A program made the translations under genes and the position numbers. The notes below the pieces were generated by a model that saw only the letters and a list, made by a program, of their open reading frames with translations, was not told where the DNA came from and ran no database searches. Positions 34,701-40,356 of a stretch of 40,356 nucleotides of DNA are shown in pieces. The stretch comes from Candidatus Cloacimonadota bacterium. Its GTDB lineage: Bacteria > Cloacimonadota > Cloacimonadia > Cloacimonadales > WRIO01. Where the stretch lies: contig WRLO01000027.1 of assembly GCA_009777575.1 (NCBI GenBank), positions 1-40,356 on the forward strand, read 5' to 3'. Numbering within the stretch: the first letter of the stretch is position 1; the number at the start of each line of letters is the position of its first letter.

Positions 34701-37700
34701 ACCGTTGGTGATAGCTGTCCCTTTCATGTTTAGGATTTCGTTTCCAGTAACTTCTACTGGTATAGCTGCTGTTCCGAGATCTGCGAATATCCCAAAAGCA
34801 CCTTCGCGGGTGATAGTAGAGGGAGTGTTGGGAACACCTGAGAGTATCTTATTATTGGAGATGATTCTTCCGTTTTGGATACCAAATCCGACTGGGTTTG
34901 TGATACGATTGTCATCTACAACAGCACCCGGTGTAGCATAAATTGCATAATGGGTGTCATAAGCTGCATCTGTGACTGAAGCAACATTTGACAATGTGTT
35001 TCTTGCAATGACAGCACCATATCTGATACCATAACCAGTATGATTTGAGATAGTGTTAAAGGATACATTTGCTTCTTCAGGATCTGCGGTGATAGCGTCG
35101 GTGATATGGATTGCAGTTCCACCTGAGGCTGGATGAACAGGACCACCACTATTGTTTACAATGGTGTTGTTTTGGATGATAGAACCATTTTGGATAGCAA
35201 AACCTAGATTGTCATAAATCCTATTGTAGAGGACTTCTGCACCTTCGTCTGCTATGATTGCACCAGGTCCTAAATTTTGAGCTATTAGGTTATTACGAAT
35301 AATCTGTCCATTTATGATAGCATAACCGAAATTTCTGTCTGCATGATTTAAGTTTAAATCAGTAGTGGGTGCTGGAGGTGGAGGAGTTATAGTTAAACCT
35401 GTTACATAGATGTCTACATTCCAGTTTCCTATCCTATTGTTGGAGACAGTGGCGCCGGGGTTTGCCCAGATAACTGTATTGTCATTTCTTGTGTTTTCAG
35501 TTCCGACACCGGTGATTTGATTGTTATGAATAACTGCCTCACCAGCTACAGTTGTGTCTATCCAGATACCATTAGCTTTCACATTTTTGATTTTAGAGTT
35601 TAAAATTTGAGCATTTGGATTGGTGGTAACGATACCAGAACCGAGGAAATAATTGTCCGTAGGTGACCCACCATTGGTTGTAAAATAACCATCGATAAAC
35701 ACATTATCAAAATAAGCACCACCTGTGATGGCTGCACCATCGGTTGTGCTTACATTGGCAAAGCCAAAGAAGGTAGGGGTAGCGGCATCTTGACCAAATC
35801 GTGTATTAACTACGCTACTATTGTTACCTATCACAATACCATTGTGGGCATTTCTAAAGTCGGTATTATTGATGTCTATGTTTACCGGTGTTCCACCAGC
35901 GGTGACAGCGATAGGGTTGATAGCATTTTGGATGATAGCAAAGTTCAATGCAGAATCTACTGCGTCAGGATCACGAGGAATTGAGCCATCAAAGAGGATA
36001 CCGCCCCAGGTATTAGGTGTGCCATTGCTTGTTGGTGGATCTGGGAGGAAGGTGATGGTTCTGTTTATAAATGGAGGGCCTGTAACTGCTACACCATTTA
36101 CGACAATGTTTCCTTGCACAAAAAGCGTGTTATCAGGAGCTATAGTGATATCTCTGTTTCCGGAGGCATTGGCTTCTATAGTGAGAGTAGCACCCGGTGC
36201 GATAACAGGGTCATTAAAGAAATGATAATTTACTCCAGCACGCAAGGTTCTATCTGATTGGATAGTGCCGGTGATTCCGATAGGACCACTGCCAGCAGTC
36301 ATTGTAGTGAACTGCCAAGCTGGAAGACCAGCCATATTGGCGGGTGGGGTTGCTATGCCTGCTGACATTACATCCACTCTCCAATAATACAAGGTAGAAA
36401 ATGGTAAATCTCCGAGATACAGTGAGGTATCGGTAGTTTCTATTTCAAAGATATTCGTTCCATTGGGAGCTGGAAATGTTCCTGTAAAATGAGTAAAGAC
36501 AGTCGACATTCTAAAACGATAATGAGTGATACCATCCCAGCTTCTACTTTCAGAATCAAAAGCTGGTGTCCATTCAAAGTATTGATAGATAGGTTCACCT
36601 GTCAGGTTGTTGCTCGGAGTGATCAAAGCATAATTTGAATTTATACTCTGAGCTATGATCCGAGTTCTCGTGAATACTCCAGCTGGTATGGGTGCTTCGA
36701 GAGTTGTTGGTAAAGCTGTATTAAAATTGGCTACAGTTGCAAAGACCCAGCTGGGGCTCGCATCTGGTCCGATAAAGGCTTTGATAGTATTGGTAAAAGG
36801 ATCTGTGATGTCGCCGATATTAATCGCATTTCCTTGACCCAGATTATGGTAAAAACCTACTGGATCGGCATTGGAAATGATACGAACCCAACCCGGATTC
36901 GGCTCTATACTATTTATGATAATCTGTTGATTACGACTATGAGAAGCCGCATTGAAGGTGATACCTGTAGCAATGGTTGGGATAGGTGTTATGCCATTAC
37001 CGGTGGGATAACCAAGCCAGATAAAATCGAAATTGCGAACAGGTTCTCCAGAATCCAGGTCTGGATATTGAGGATAATCTGCTGGGAAGATACTGATGCG
37101 GATAGGTTGTTGTTGAGTAATCTTGCCAGGTCCGTAGAACATCTCATTGATTTCCTCGCGGGTGAGGGTGAGGGTGTATTGAGTTGCACTTGGTGCAAAG
37201 GCATATCTTTCTTCTGTAGCTCCGTTAAACATGTTTTTTATGAAGATTTTGTGTGACGAGCCTACTGTAGCTCCTGATGTTGTAAAACGCACTGTGAAGA
37301 CTTCATAATTAAAAGCAGATTCTGTTATATTGGCTGGAAAAGGCATAGGAGGGTTAGGTCTATCTGCACTAACTGCTGTTATTTCAGCATTTTGTTCATT
37401 ATTTGTAAAAATAAATGGACTACCAAGTTCAAACTGCATGGTGATGATTTCATCATTGGTCATAAAGAAAGTCTTGTATTCATCTCCTAAATCCGTCCCC
37501 AAGACACGAACCGATCTAAATAATCCTTGAATACGCATCCTATGATCTGTAGAACTTCCTGAAGCAAAATACTCTAAATATTCTACATCTCTCTCAGGCT
37601 CAGATATTGGGTTGTCAATTTTAAACCAGGCTGTTGTTTTTGTATTGGCTGGGATTTCTTCAAACTCATCTGTAATTGCTGTATAACGGATTCGACCATT

Positions 37701-38530
37701 ATTAACTAATGGATAATACATTTGAAGAATGTTCCATACAGGATCACCAAAAGGTAGCGAAGTAGTCTGCTCCCAAATTTCTGAAATCACATTCAGAGGT
37801 TTTGTGGTGAAAGAGCCGCCTTGTTGCCAGTCATTATTAAAGACTTGGTTTCCGGAAACTATTCCAGTCGCTCTTTGAACCTGCCAATAATAGGTAGTAT
37901 TGTATTTCAAAATAGTTCCCAGAGTATTTGAATCGATAGTAGGGTCAAGTCTCATACCTGTAAAGGGCATAATCATAACATTAGGATTTGAATTTGTGCC
38001 GAGATTTACTTCATCATATTCATCATCGTCAGTTATTTGAAAATAAGTCTCAGTTGCTGGAAAATTCGGATTTTCTGAAATTCTAATCCGATACCGCCAA
38101 AATTCGCTAATAGGCGGTGATGGATCAGGTCCCCCAAACTCATTCCAAGTCAAGACAGGCATGACCGAATGTGGCGGCGTTCTAAAAGAGCCTATTTCGG
38201 AAGGTGTCTGCTCAACATTTGTGTTGTATTGACGCATATACCAAAAATAGGTAGTGTCATAGTCGAGGGCTTGGTTAAGATTGAGCTGATAAAACTGATC
38301 ATCTTTATCTGTGATGAGATTTGTCCGATAAGGCTCAATGCCCTCAAAACTCGTAGTGGTACTGATGTATATATCAAAATGCATCGATGTTCCAGCACCA
38401 TAATTGTCTGGATCATAACCACCAGGAATTGCGACCATTCTTTGCCACTCCAGTTTTGGTGTAACTGTAGTGGTAGTACTAAGACCATCTGGCACTGGTG
38501 ATATAAGCCATAGCGCCGTCAGATGATTGA
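28794..38530 (-). repeat. Long direct repeat, copy 2
   Basis: Partner of 16886-26530, with the same orientation and order of domains. The start-to-start offset varies between about 11.9 and 12.0 kb, because small insertions and deletions have accumulated between conserved blocks. Confidence 0.85.
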
Positions 38531-38597
38531 TTTGTGCAAACATACTTGCACAGTATAGGATTAAAATCCCGAAAAGAAAAACTATTTTTTTATTCAT
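28794..38597 (-). CDS. Giant secreted beta-helix protein without protease (3267 aa)
   Basis: This is a paralog of the downstream M6-headed gene. It has a signal peptide (~1-21, ending 'ASMFA') and then starts directly at the Fn3-like region ('TTTTVTPKLEWQ'). No HExxH or M6 motif is present, so it is a probable surface-binding or structural protein. The beta-helix spans ~776-1700, with rungs of the type 'GFAIQNGSIIQNNTI', 'YGIRYGAVIARNTL' and 'GTAITNGTIIHGNDI'. An Ala-rich tract lies at ~1880. 'LLRPGWNLVSLNL' is at ~2460, and the sorting domain (~3183-3267) is nearly identical to that of the paralog. AAGGAGG precedes the ATG at 38597. The 9.8-kb frame is unbroken. Export by a T9SS-like or related system is inferred from the C-terminal domain only. 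Confidence 0.88.
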   Translation of the reverse strand: MNKKIVFLFGILILYCASMFAQINHLTALWLISPVPDGLSTTTTVTPKLEWQRMVAIPGGYDPDNYGAGTSMHFDIYISTTTSFEGIEPYRTNLITDKDDQFYQLNLNQALDYDTTYFWYMRQYNTNVEQTPSEIGSFRTPPHSVMPVLTWNEFGGPDPSPPISEFWRYRIRISENPNFPATETYFQITDDDEYDEVNLGTNSNPNVMIMPFTGMRLDPTIDSNTLGTILKYNTTYYWQVQRATGIVSGNQVFNNDWQQGGSFTTKPLNVISEIWEQTTSLPFGDPVWNILQMYYPLVNNGRIRYTAITDEFEEIPANTKTTAWFKIDNPISEPERDVEYLEYFASGSSTDHRMRIQGLFRSVRVLGTDLGDEYKTFFMTNDEIITMQFELGSPFIFTNNEQNAEITAVSADRPNPPMPFPANITESAFNYEVFTVRFTTSGATVGSSHKIFIKNMFNGATEERYAFAPSATQYTLTLTREEINEMFYGPGKITQQQPIRISIFPADYPQYPDLDSGEPVRNFDFIWLGYPTGNGITPIPTIATGITFNAASHSRNQQIIINSIEPNPGWVRIISNADPVGFYHNLGQGNAINIGDITDPFTNTIKAFIGPDASPSWVFATVANFNTALPTTLEAPIPAGVFTRTRIIAQSINSNYALITPSNNLTGEPIYQYFEWTPAFDSESRSWDGITHYRFRMSTVFTHFTGTFPAPNGTNIFEIETTDTSLYLGDLPFSTLYYWRVDVMSAGIATPPANMAGLPAWQFTTMTAGSGPIGITGTIQSDRTLRAGVNYHFFNDPVIAPGATLTIEANASGNRDITIAPDNTLFVQGNIVVNGVAVTGPPFINRTITFLPDPPTSNGTPNTWGGILFDGSIPRDPDAVDSALNFAIIQNAINPIAVTAGGTPVNIDINNTDFRNAHNGIVIGNNSSVVNTRFGQDAATPTFFGFANVSTTDGAAITGGAYFDNVFIDGYFTTNGGSPTDNYFLGSGIVTTNPNAQILNSKIKNVKANGIWIDTTVAGEAVIHNNQITGVGTENTRNDNTVIWANPGATVSNNRIGNWNVDIYVTGLTITPPPPAPTTDLNLNHADRNFGYAIINGQIIRNNLIAQNLGPGAIIADEGAEVLYNRIYDNLGFAIQNGSIIQNNTIVNNSGGPVHPASGGTAIHITDAITADPEEANVSFNTISNHTGYGIRYGAVIARNTLSNVASVTDAAYDTHYAIYATPGAVVDDNRITNPVGFGIQNGRIISNNKILSGVPNTPSTITREGAFGIFADLGTAAIPVEVTGNEILNMKGTAITNGTIIHGNDIRGGRDGILAQDDSYVDGNIMNKSTLGEAATNTSSVGFAIHGGREITLNWVEKYTLNGNGSRGDNDIISSQTMELFNFNTLLLNRAENGSIFEVFRTDNTPLEIVGNVFTNNNYKRNTLRLQSADLHIIDNTIENNIAKNVQGAWVTTSGGPIDIADAVERDAVAIYIMLHAVPAWMEGNIIQRHQGNVYGAALYIESPNLTNTIHIRNENAISDNHATGEGAMGAALYHHSGTVFLGPDINASIGEMKGNTITANSVPNIHVPSTLPYDHDTIKARYAGAAIHTMNSFTSPLGKMFIYRNIIASNHGNWAIWGAPEALLWNNLYQNTFDGEEEQYLIVTDALKELYDALDQPDGTIIFDPLPNHPATLVQTNRGANFKYDHSTLFGASNNFWGQRYDLAVGSTIFHQPNQQGLGQVVYQHPLLPSSHEHTPSLVSGVREVKVMADLLNLQGNSVRTLTTGIPYHVIVHATDNNIFTRDFTEVLIQNTQNNFYIDALLIETGFNTNYYETTFTLSTGKHCLINNILPVADGDEIVFISKLDPTKRITITVDFSNRIMVYPSITHVLETDTSAGAAAAAAAPPFYYGEWSGVANHVHKRFTFTNGGGVPLTLGAGNPIFIGTAYTTTSGDPRYRISQFQIIYPDSDGLTAAEIALGLELPPAGTIIPPNGSFDVIVRYTPQTYATLPGDPFEAWLNVIATSPDPASPGDTLDAGRRIKLTAHSIVGWNTASWADDPDADFFGPKVVDDIQPNQMVIQARARVVNVAGTHVDPPIDTVVAAFVNRGGREELRGWSRTYNIIGNVSITVNTADAGEIIYFKLFIPDGKTGGPMVYDTPRTYDVVSMPGGSIGGGGNSRDTGPIPIIGASVVPLQGHISNYDGEDWAGGYVGNDYSGPSGGLTAAWGSATIFPEFTERGDHFHWITDEEGMYRFGMWAGHGLTLNPQSQRLAFQTTNFDPHGSTNQIIPNATASHSPWDTQFSVYINHLTSIVSPHVNPQAEPQTDPYSALDFESSLRVNYLIGKIYISHNNPYVNGEFKVNLGVPTGFDVKDEDVITTTDEFGYFYAPVVVGANVEGIEITTEQLAKSGYGDLQTPKYYADFVIAAGAENKILLTRGIVGRDMYEDRIVTVEFLLSPDEDLERTQKLLLRPGWNLVSLNLEYDTAARDAETVFWWENHYELTPANPTRLFAANTDLPLIPGTPNRVLTGYIDDVRNATYGWQPGTASTIDIGYGINAYLMHDGGYFVNSSHNENFYLTATNVPRFDPEIRIRGNNWNLVGYSPGRIAQTRAMVTNHPDIGVMVSDSWVYFGEEDIIGASTLRHLNPGEGYWIENTSQEDSEIYIRYNTPDYNNVLKRFWLNRDSDSQAHAFGIIDDQYLGYPMVVEADPLAIDKMIVGQTYKILEPEGADADEIAANILTNAPFYRQAGAVSGLPGEIFTVLTPVAVGTSEGTQARNIEEPKRISVYLNDDLEYSALAIFDYNDLAFNEYGGPKSVRILTETQYTSLMGLMDSLGLAGFFESLSSYSAQDLSAFSFNNASSSVYYILFSDKDITNVDERYSASIVVYRLEIFNDPDDYPQKIASGTDAGDPIETGLFGISLVHDANGPNRQVFDGIRVGGLDSREFVIALPIHEDFEPLLSAHLYFDSRGFGVYTALGPDRTANALPANLIISGGNPTGQGNPTYQDPITSIGARDMLRLWVRPTASGALDSSEVYIVRFVRISRQQGFPFERIDRPAIPEPGPAPSPDLLAAPDPFGTIQVKPGNHSLIVRIHKDGFAIHPDYILAAYVGDELRGKARMFNFNGQTWAYPLVSTVDPEEIISFRIWKEGEPIYDFEETIQAIPMGRTGTIVNPFVMEFPYASSDDDPLEIPFINELRSNYPNPFNPSTNIRFSLKEDQHASIVIYNVRGQRVVTLVDEILEKGHHHLIWEGVDGYGRQVGSGIYFIRMQTDGYTKVNRAVLLK
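32935..32970 (-). repeat. Alanine-codon trinucleotide tract
   Basis: The plus strand reads gccgccgccg cagcagctgc gccagcag, encoding SAG followed by seven alanines in the second giant protein. The aligned part of the other giant protein reads 'TASEVAILPSYYFGEW' without the tract. This fits replication slippage in one paralog. Confidence 0.75.
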
Positions 38598-38715
38598 AGT
38601 TTCCTCCTTCTATCTTTTTTTTTTTTTATTTATCTAAAGGGAGGGGATGGAGGTGACAATCCGCTCCGCTGTTTTTTTTGGAGAAATTTTGGTGGGGTCA
38701 AGGTGACAAGGGGAT

Positions 38716-38813
38716 AGTGACACGGAGATTGCTTCGTGAGTTGATTGCTTCGTGAGTATAGCAAGAAGGAACCTCGCAATGACGAACCGAAGTGACCTCG
38801 CAATGACGGTATT
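38716..38813. repeat. Dispersed repeat (copy 2) with internal duplication
   Basis: It matches 16637-16694 at both ends (AGTGACACGGAGATTGCTTC and GACGGTATT). It contains GATTGCTTCGTGAG twice and ACCTCGCAATGACG-like sequence twice, so it appears to be an expanded version of the same element. Its inverted halves can fold together. Confidence 0.65.
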
Positions 38814-38814
38814 T

Positions 38815-38842
38815 TCCATTCTCCATTCTCCATTCTCCATTC
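38815..38842 (+). repeat. Four tandem copies of TCCATTC
   Basis: Four perfect heptamer copies follow the dispersed repeat directly. The related words 'ttgtccattat' and 'ttttccatt' appear beside the other repeats at 16693 and 28787. This is a short slippage-prone tract with no visible function. Confidence 0.85.
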
Positions 38843-39495
38843 TCTCTCTTTGCAGTCATTTCCTTTCTATCAAAGGGATTCAGCTATTTTTTTTGTAACG
38901 AATCTAGTAGGGAATAGTTACAATGAAATAGAAGCTGTGAGAATAAATTGTCATACCATTCCGAATATTTTAAAGGAAACTTGAATTGCTTTTTCTAATT
39001 CTTAATTCTTAATTTTGCGTAGCATCAAAGGGTTCCTTTTTTTGAGACAAAATCCCCAAATTAACCTCATCACAATTTTCACACTATGCGACATTTTTAC
39101 GAAAAACCGATTATTTTTATTACAATCGGAATTTCTTTCCAAAACTTTAACTATATAAGCAAAAACAATGCCAAACTTTTAAAAAGGATAAAATAAAAGG
39201 CAAAAAAAACCTCGAAAATCAATGATTTTCATATCTTTTCAACAATCCTATCCATCTAAAAACATTATTTCCCATTTTTCTTATCGTCAAAATCTTTAGA
39301 AAATTTAGAAAAAGTTTCAAAAATTCATATTTTTTTTGATACAATTTTTCCACTTGTAAAATATTCCCTTATTTTTTACCATTATTTTAAAAGAACCAAT
39401 TCTGTCAAATAAATTTTTTGAAATCCTACCTCCCGTCTTTGTTAAGTGGAAAAAATATAATTCACTTGACAAAAAACACAACAAAAATAAATTTG

Positions 39496-39569
39496 TTATT
39501 TATAATTTGTGAATTGTAATTTGTAATTTGTGAATTGTAATTTGTAAATTGTAATTTGTAATTTGTAAG
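39496..39569 (+). repeat. AT-rich TAATTTG-type direct repeats upstream of the ATPase
   Basis: Units such as AATTTGTGAATTGTAATTTG recur with a 7-8 nt sub-period and run into the ribosome binding site. The motif and its position match the tract upstream of the giant gene at 28374-28452. Confidence 0.65.
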
Positions 39570-39578
39570 GAGTTTTCC

Positions 39579-40356
39579 ATGAAACATTTTAATACTGCTG
39601 GTCCCGTCAACCGACCTAGTGCCTACAAAATAGACCCATTATCTCGCTGGGATTTAGAAGAGATTTTAGGTTTAATACAAGAAGAAAAATATTTCATCCT
39701 TCATGCGCCAAGGCAGACCGGCAAAACAAGCTGTCTATTAGCATTAAGAGACTATTTAAACAATGAAGGTCAATATTTTGCAATTTATGTAAATTTTGAA
39801 GTCGGACAAGCCTGGCGACACAATGTAAAGAAAGCGACAGATGAATTTGTGCAGGAGATATTGAGTAGATTTCGGGCACTAAAAGATGATTTTCCTTTCC
39901 ATGAAGCTATAGCTTATTATAAAGATTTAGCTTCTGAAAACAGTTTAAATAATATGCTTGAGTATTTATCCCTTCTTATCAAAAAGCCTATAGTTATGTT
40001 TATCGATGAAATAGACTCTCTGATAGGTGATACGCTGCTTTCTGTTTTGCGACAACTGCGTGCTGGTTATGACAAAAGACCCGATAATTTCCCGTCTACT
40101 ATTATCCTTTGCGGTGTGCGAGATATAAAAGACTATCGCATCCATACCAGCAATCAAGAAATCATCACTGGTGGTAGTGCCTTTAACATAAAAACCGAAT
40201 CACTTAGACTGGGAAATTTTTCCAAAGACGAAGTGATAGAGCTTTATAATCAACATACTACCGAAACAGGACAAAAATTTGCCGAAGAATGTTTTGACCT
40301 TGTGATGAAATACACGGATGGGCAGCCTTGGCTCGTTAATGCTCTTGCGCGTGAGG
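39579..40356 (+). CDS. AAA-like ATPase, 3' truncated by the window end
   Basis: The first 259 residues are present with no stop. The ATG at 39579 has AAGGAG (39567-39572) 6 nt upstream. The P-loop is 'HAPRQTGKTSCLLAL' (~42-56), and Walker B is 'IVMFIDEIDSL' (~139-149). 'STIILCGVRDIKDY' (~173) fits a sensor strand. 'GGSAFNIKTESLRLGNFSKD' followed by 'KYTDGQPWLVNALA' is the lid or winged region typical of these NTPases. The opening 'NTAGPVN...YKIDPLSRWDLEEIL' is characteristic of a family of ~500-aa ATPases abundant in Cloacimonadota- and Bacteroidetes-like genomes, whose role is unclear. It is transcribed away from the giant genes. Confidence 0.85.
   Translation, partial: MKHFNTAGPVNRPSAYKIDPLSRWDLEEILGLIQEEKYFILHAPRQTGKTSCLLALRDYLNNEGQYFAIYVNFEVGQAWRHNVKKATDEFVQEILSRFRALKDDFPFHEAIAYYKDLASENSLNNMLEYLSLLIKKPIVMFIDEIDSLIGDTLLSVLRQLRAGYDKRPDNFPSTIILCGVRDIKDYRIHTSNQEIITGGSAFNIKTESLRLGNFSKDEVIELYNQHTTETGQKFAEECFDLVMKYTDGQPWLVNALARE

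Larger units (their letters stand above)
38598..39495. other. Repeat-rich then AT-rich intergenic region, no gene seen
   Basis: This ~900-bp gap separates the divergently oriented giant gene and ATPase gene. The first 250 bp hold dispersed repeats. 38880-39480 is strongly AT-rich with many poly-A and poly-T runs and no credible frame. Promoters for both flanking genes should lie here. A weak candidate for the ATPase is TTGACA (39466-39471) followed after 16 nt by TAAATTTG (39488-39495), which fits the Bacteroidetes TAnnTTTG element. Confidence 0.5.

Noticed and set aside
16886..38597. Additional plus-strand genes inside the giant genes
   Set aside because: Many open frames appear opposite the two giant genes and recur at equivalent places in both, as expected for antisense shadows; none has a ribosome binding site with recognisable protein motifs.
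28794..38597. Hidden protease motif in the second giant protein
   Set aside because: No HExxH or other M6 landmark was found; its N-terminus begins directly in the Fn3-like region.
38630..38840. Two overlapping ~67-codon minus frames starting MENGEW
   Set aside because: They translate the TCCATTC tandem repeat and the dispersed repeat; there is no independent support.
1..40356. RAYT or other transposase to mobilise the GTAG hairpins
   Set aside because: No HUH or Y1-type tyrosine transposase motif and no insertion sequence gene was seen in any plausible frame of the window.

Overview
The window looks like an AT-rich genome of the Candidatus Cloacimonadota type, or a close FCB-group relative. 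This rests on inference from gene content: giant secreted beta-helix proteins ending in a YPNPFNPS-type C-terminal sorting domain, an M6 protease head, a Tricorn-like protease, and an ATPase beginning 'NTAGPVN'. No rRNA or tRNA gene was seen to anchor the taxonomy. The first ~100 bases are an ordered homopolymer staircase that looks like a low-quality contig end.

Layout: 1-618 is non-coding and packed with hairpins. 619-2632 (+) holds a small cell-envelope operon: a barrel-like exported protein and two PEGA-like lipoproteins. 3004-6294 (-) is a toxin-antitoxin island in mixed states of repair: three tandem paralogous small proteins behind an intact PIN toxin, an upstream antitoxin-like frame interrupted by a stop, a DUF2442/DUF4160 pair, an orphan MNT nucleotidyltransferase, and two antitoxins whose VapC partners are broken. 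6313-11551 (-) encodes two large peptidases: an exported Tricorn-like S41 protease and cytoplasmic oligopeptidase B. 11608-15148 (-) holds a Cys-cluster hypothetical protein, dapA, thyA and an enlarged deoC. 15172-16188 (-) is a Cache-domain lipoprotein with no output domain.

16886-38597 (-) is dominated by two giant tandem paralogs of 3823 and 3267 aa. They share roughly 3200 residues: Fn3-like strands, a parallel beta-helix, Ig-like segments and a sorting domain. Only the downstream copy carries an M6 metalloprotease and a true Fn3 domain at its N-terminus. About 980 bp of repeat-rich and AT-rich sequence then separates them from the start of an AAA-like ATPase (+) that is cut by the window end.

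The most distinctive non-coding signal is a family of hairpins, typically 22 nt, that begin with the tetranucleotide GTAG, followed by a short stem whose sequence differs between members. This is the architecture of REP elements mobilised by RAYT transposases. They occur as inverted pairs in intergenic DNA and as a five-copy array 3' of the M6-headed giant gene. No RAYT gene is present in the window.
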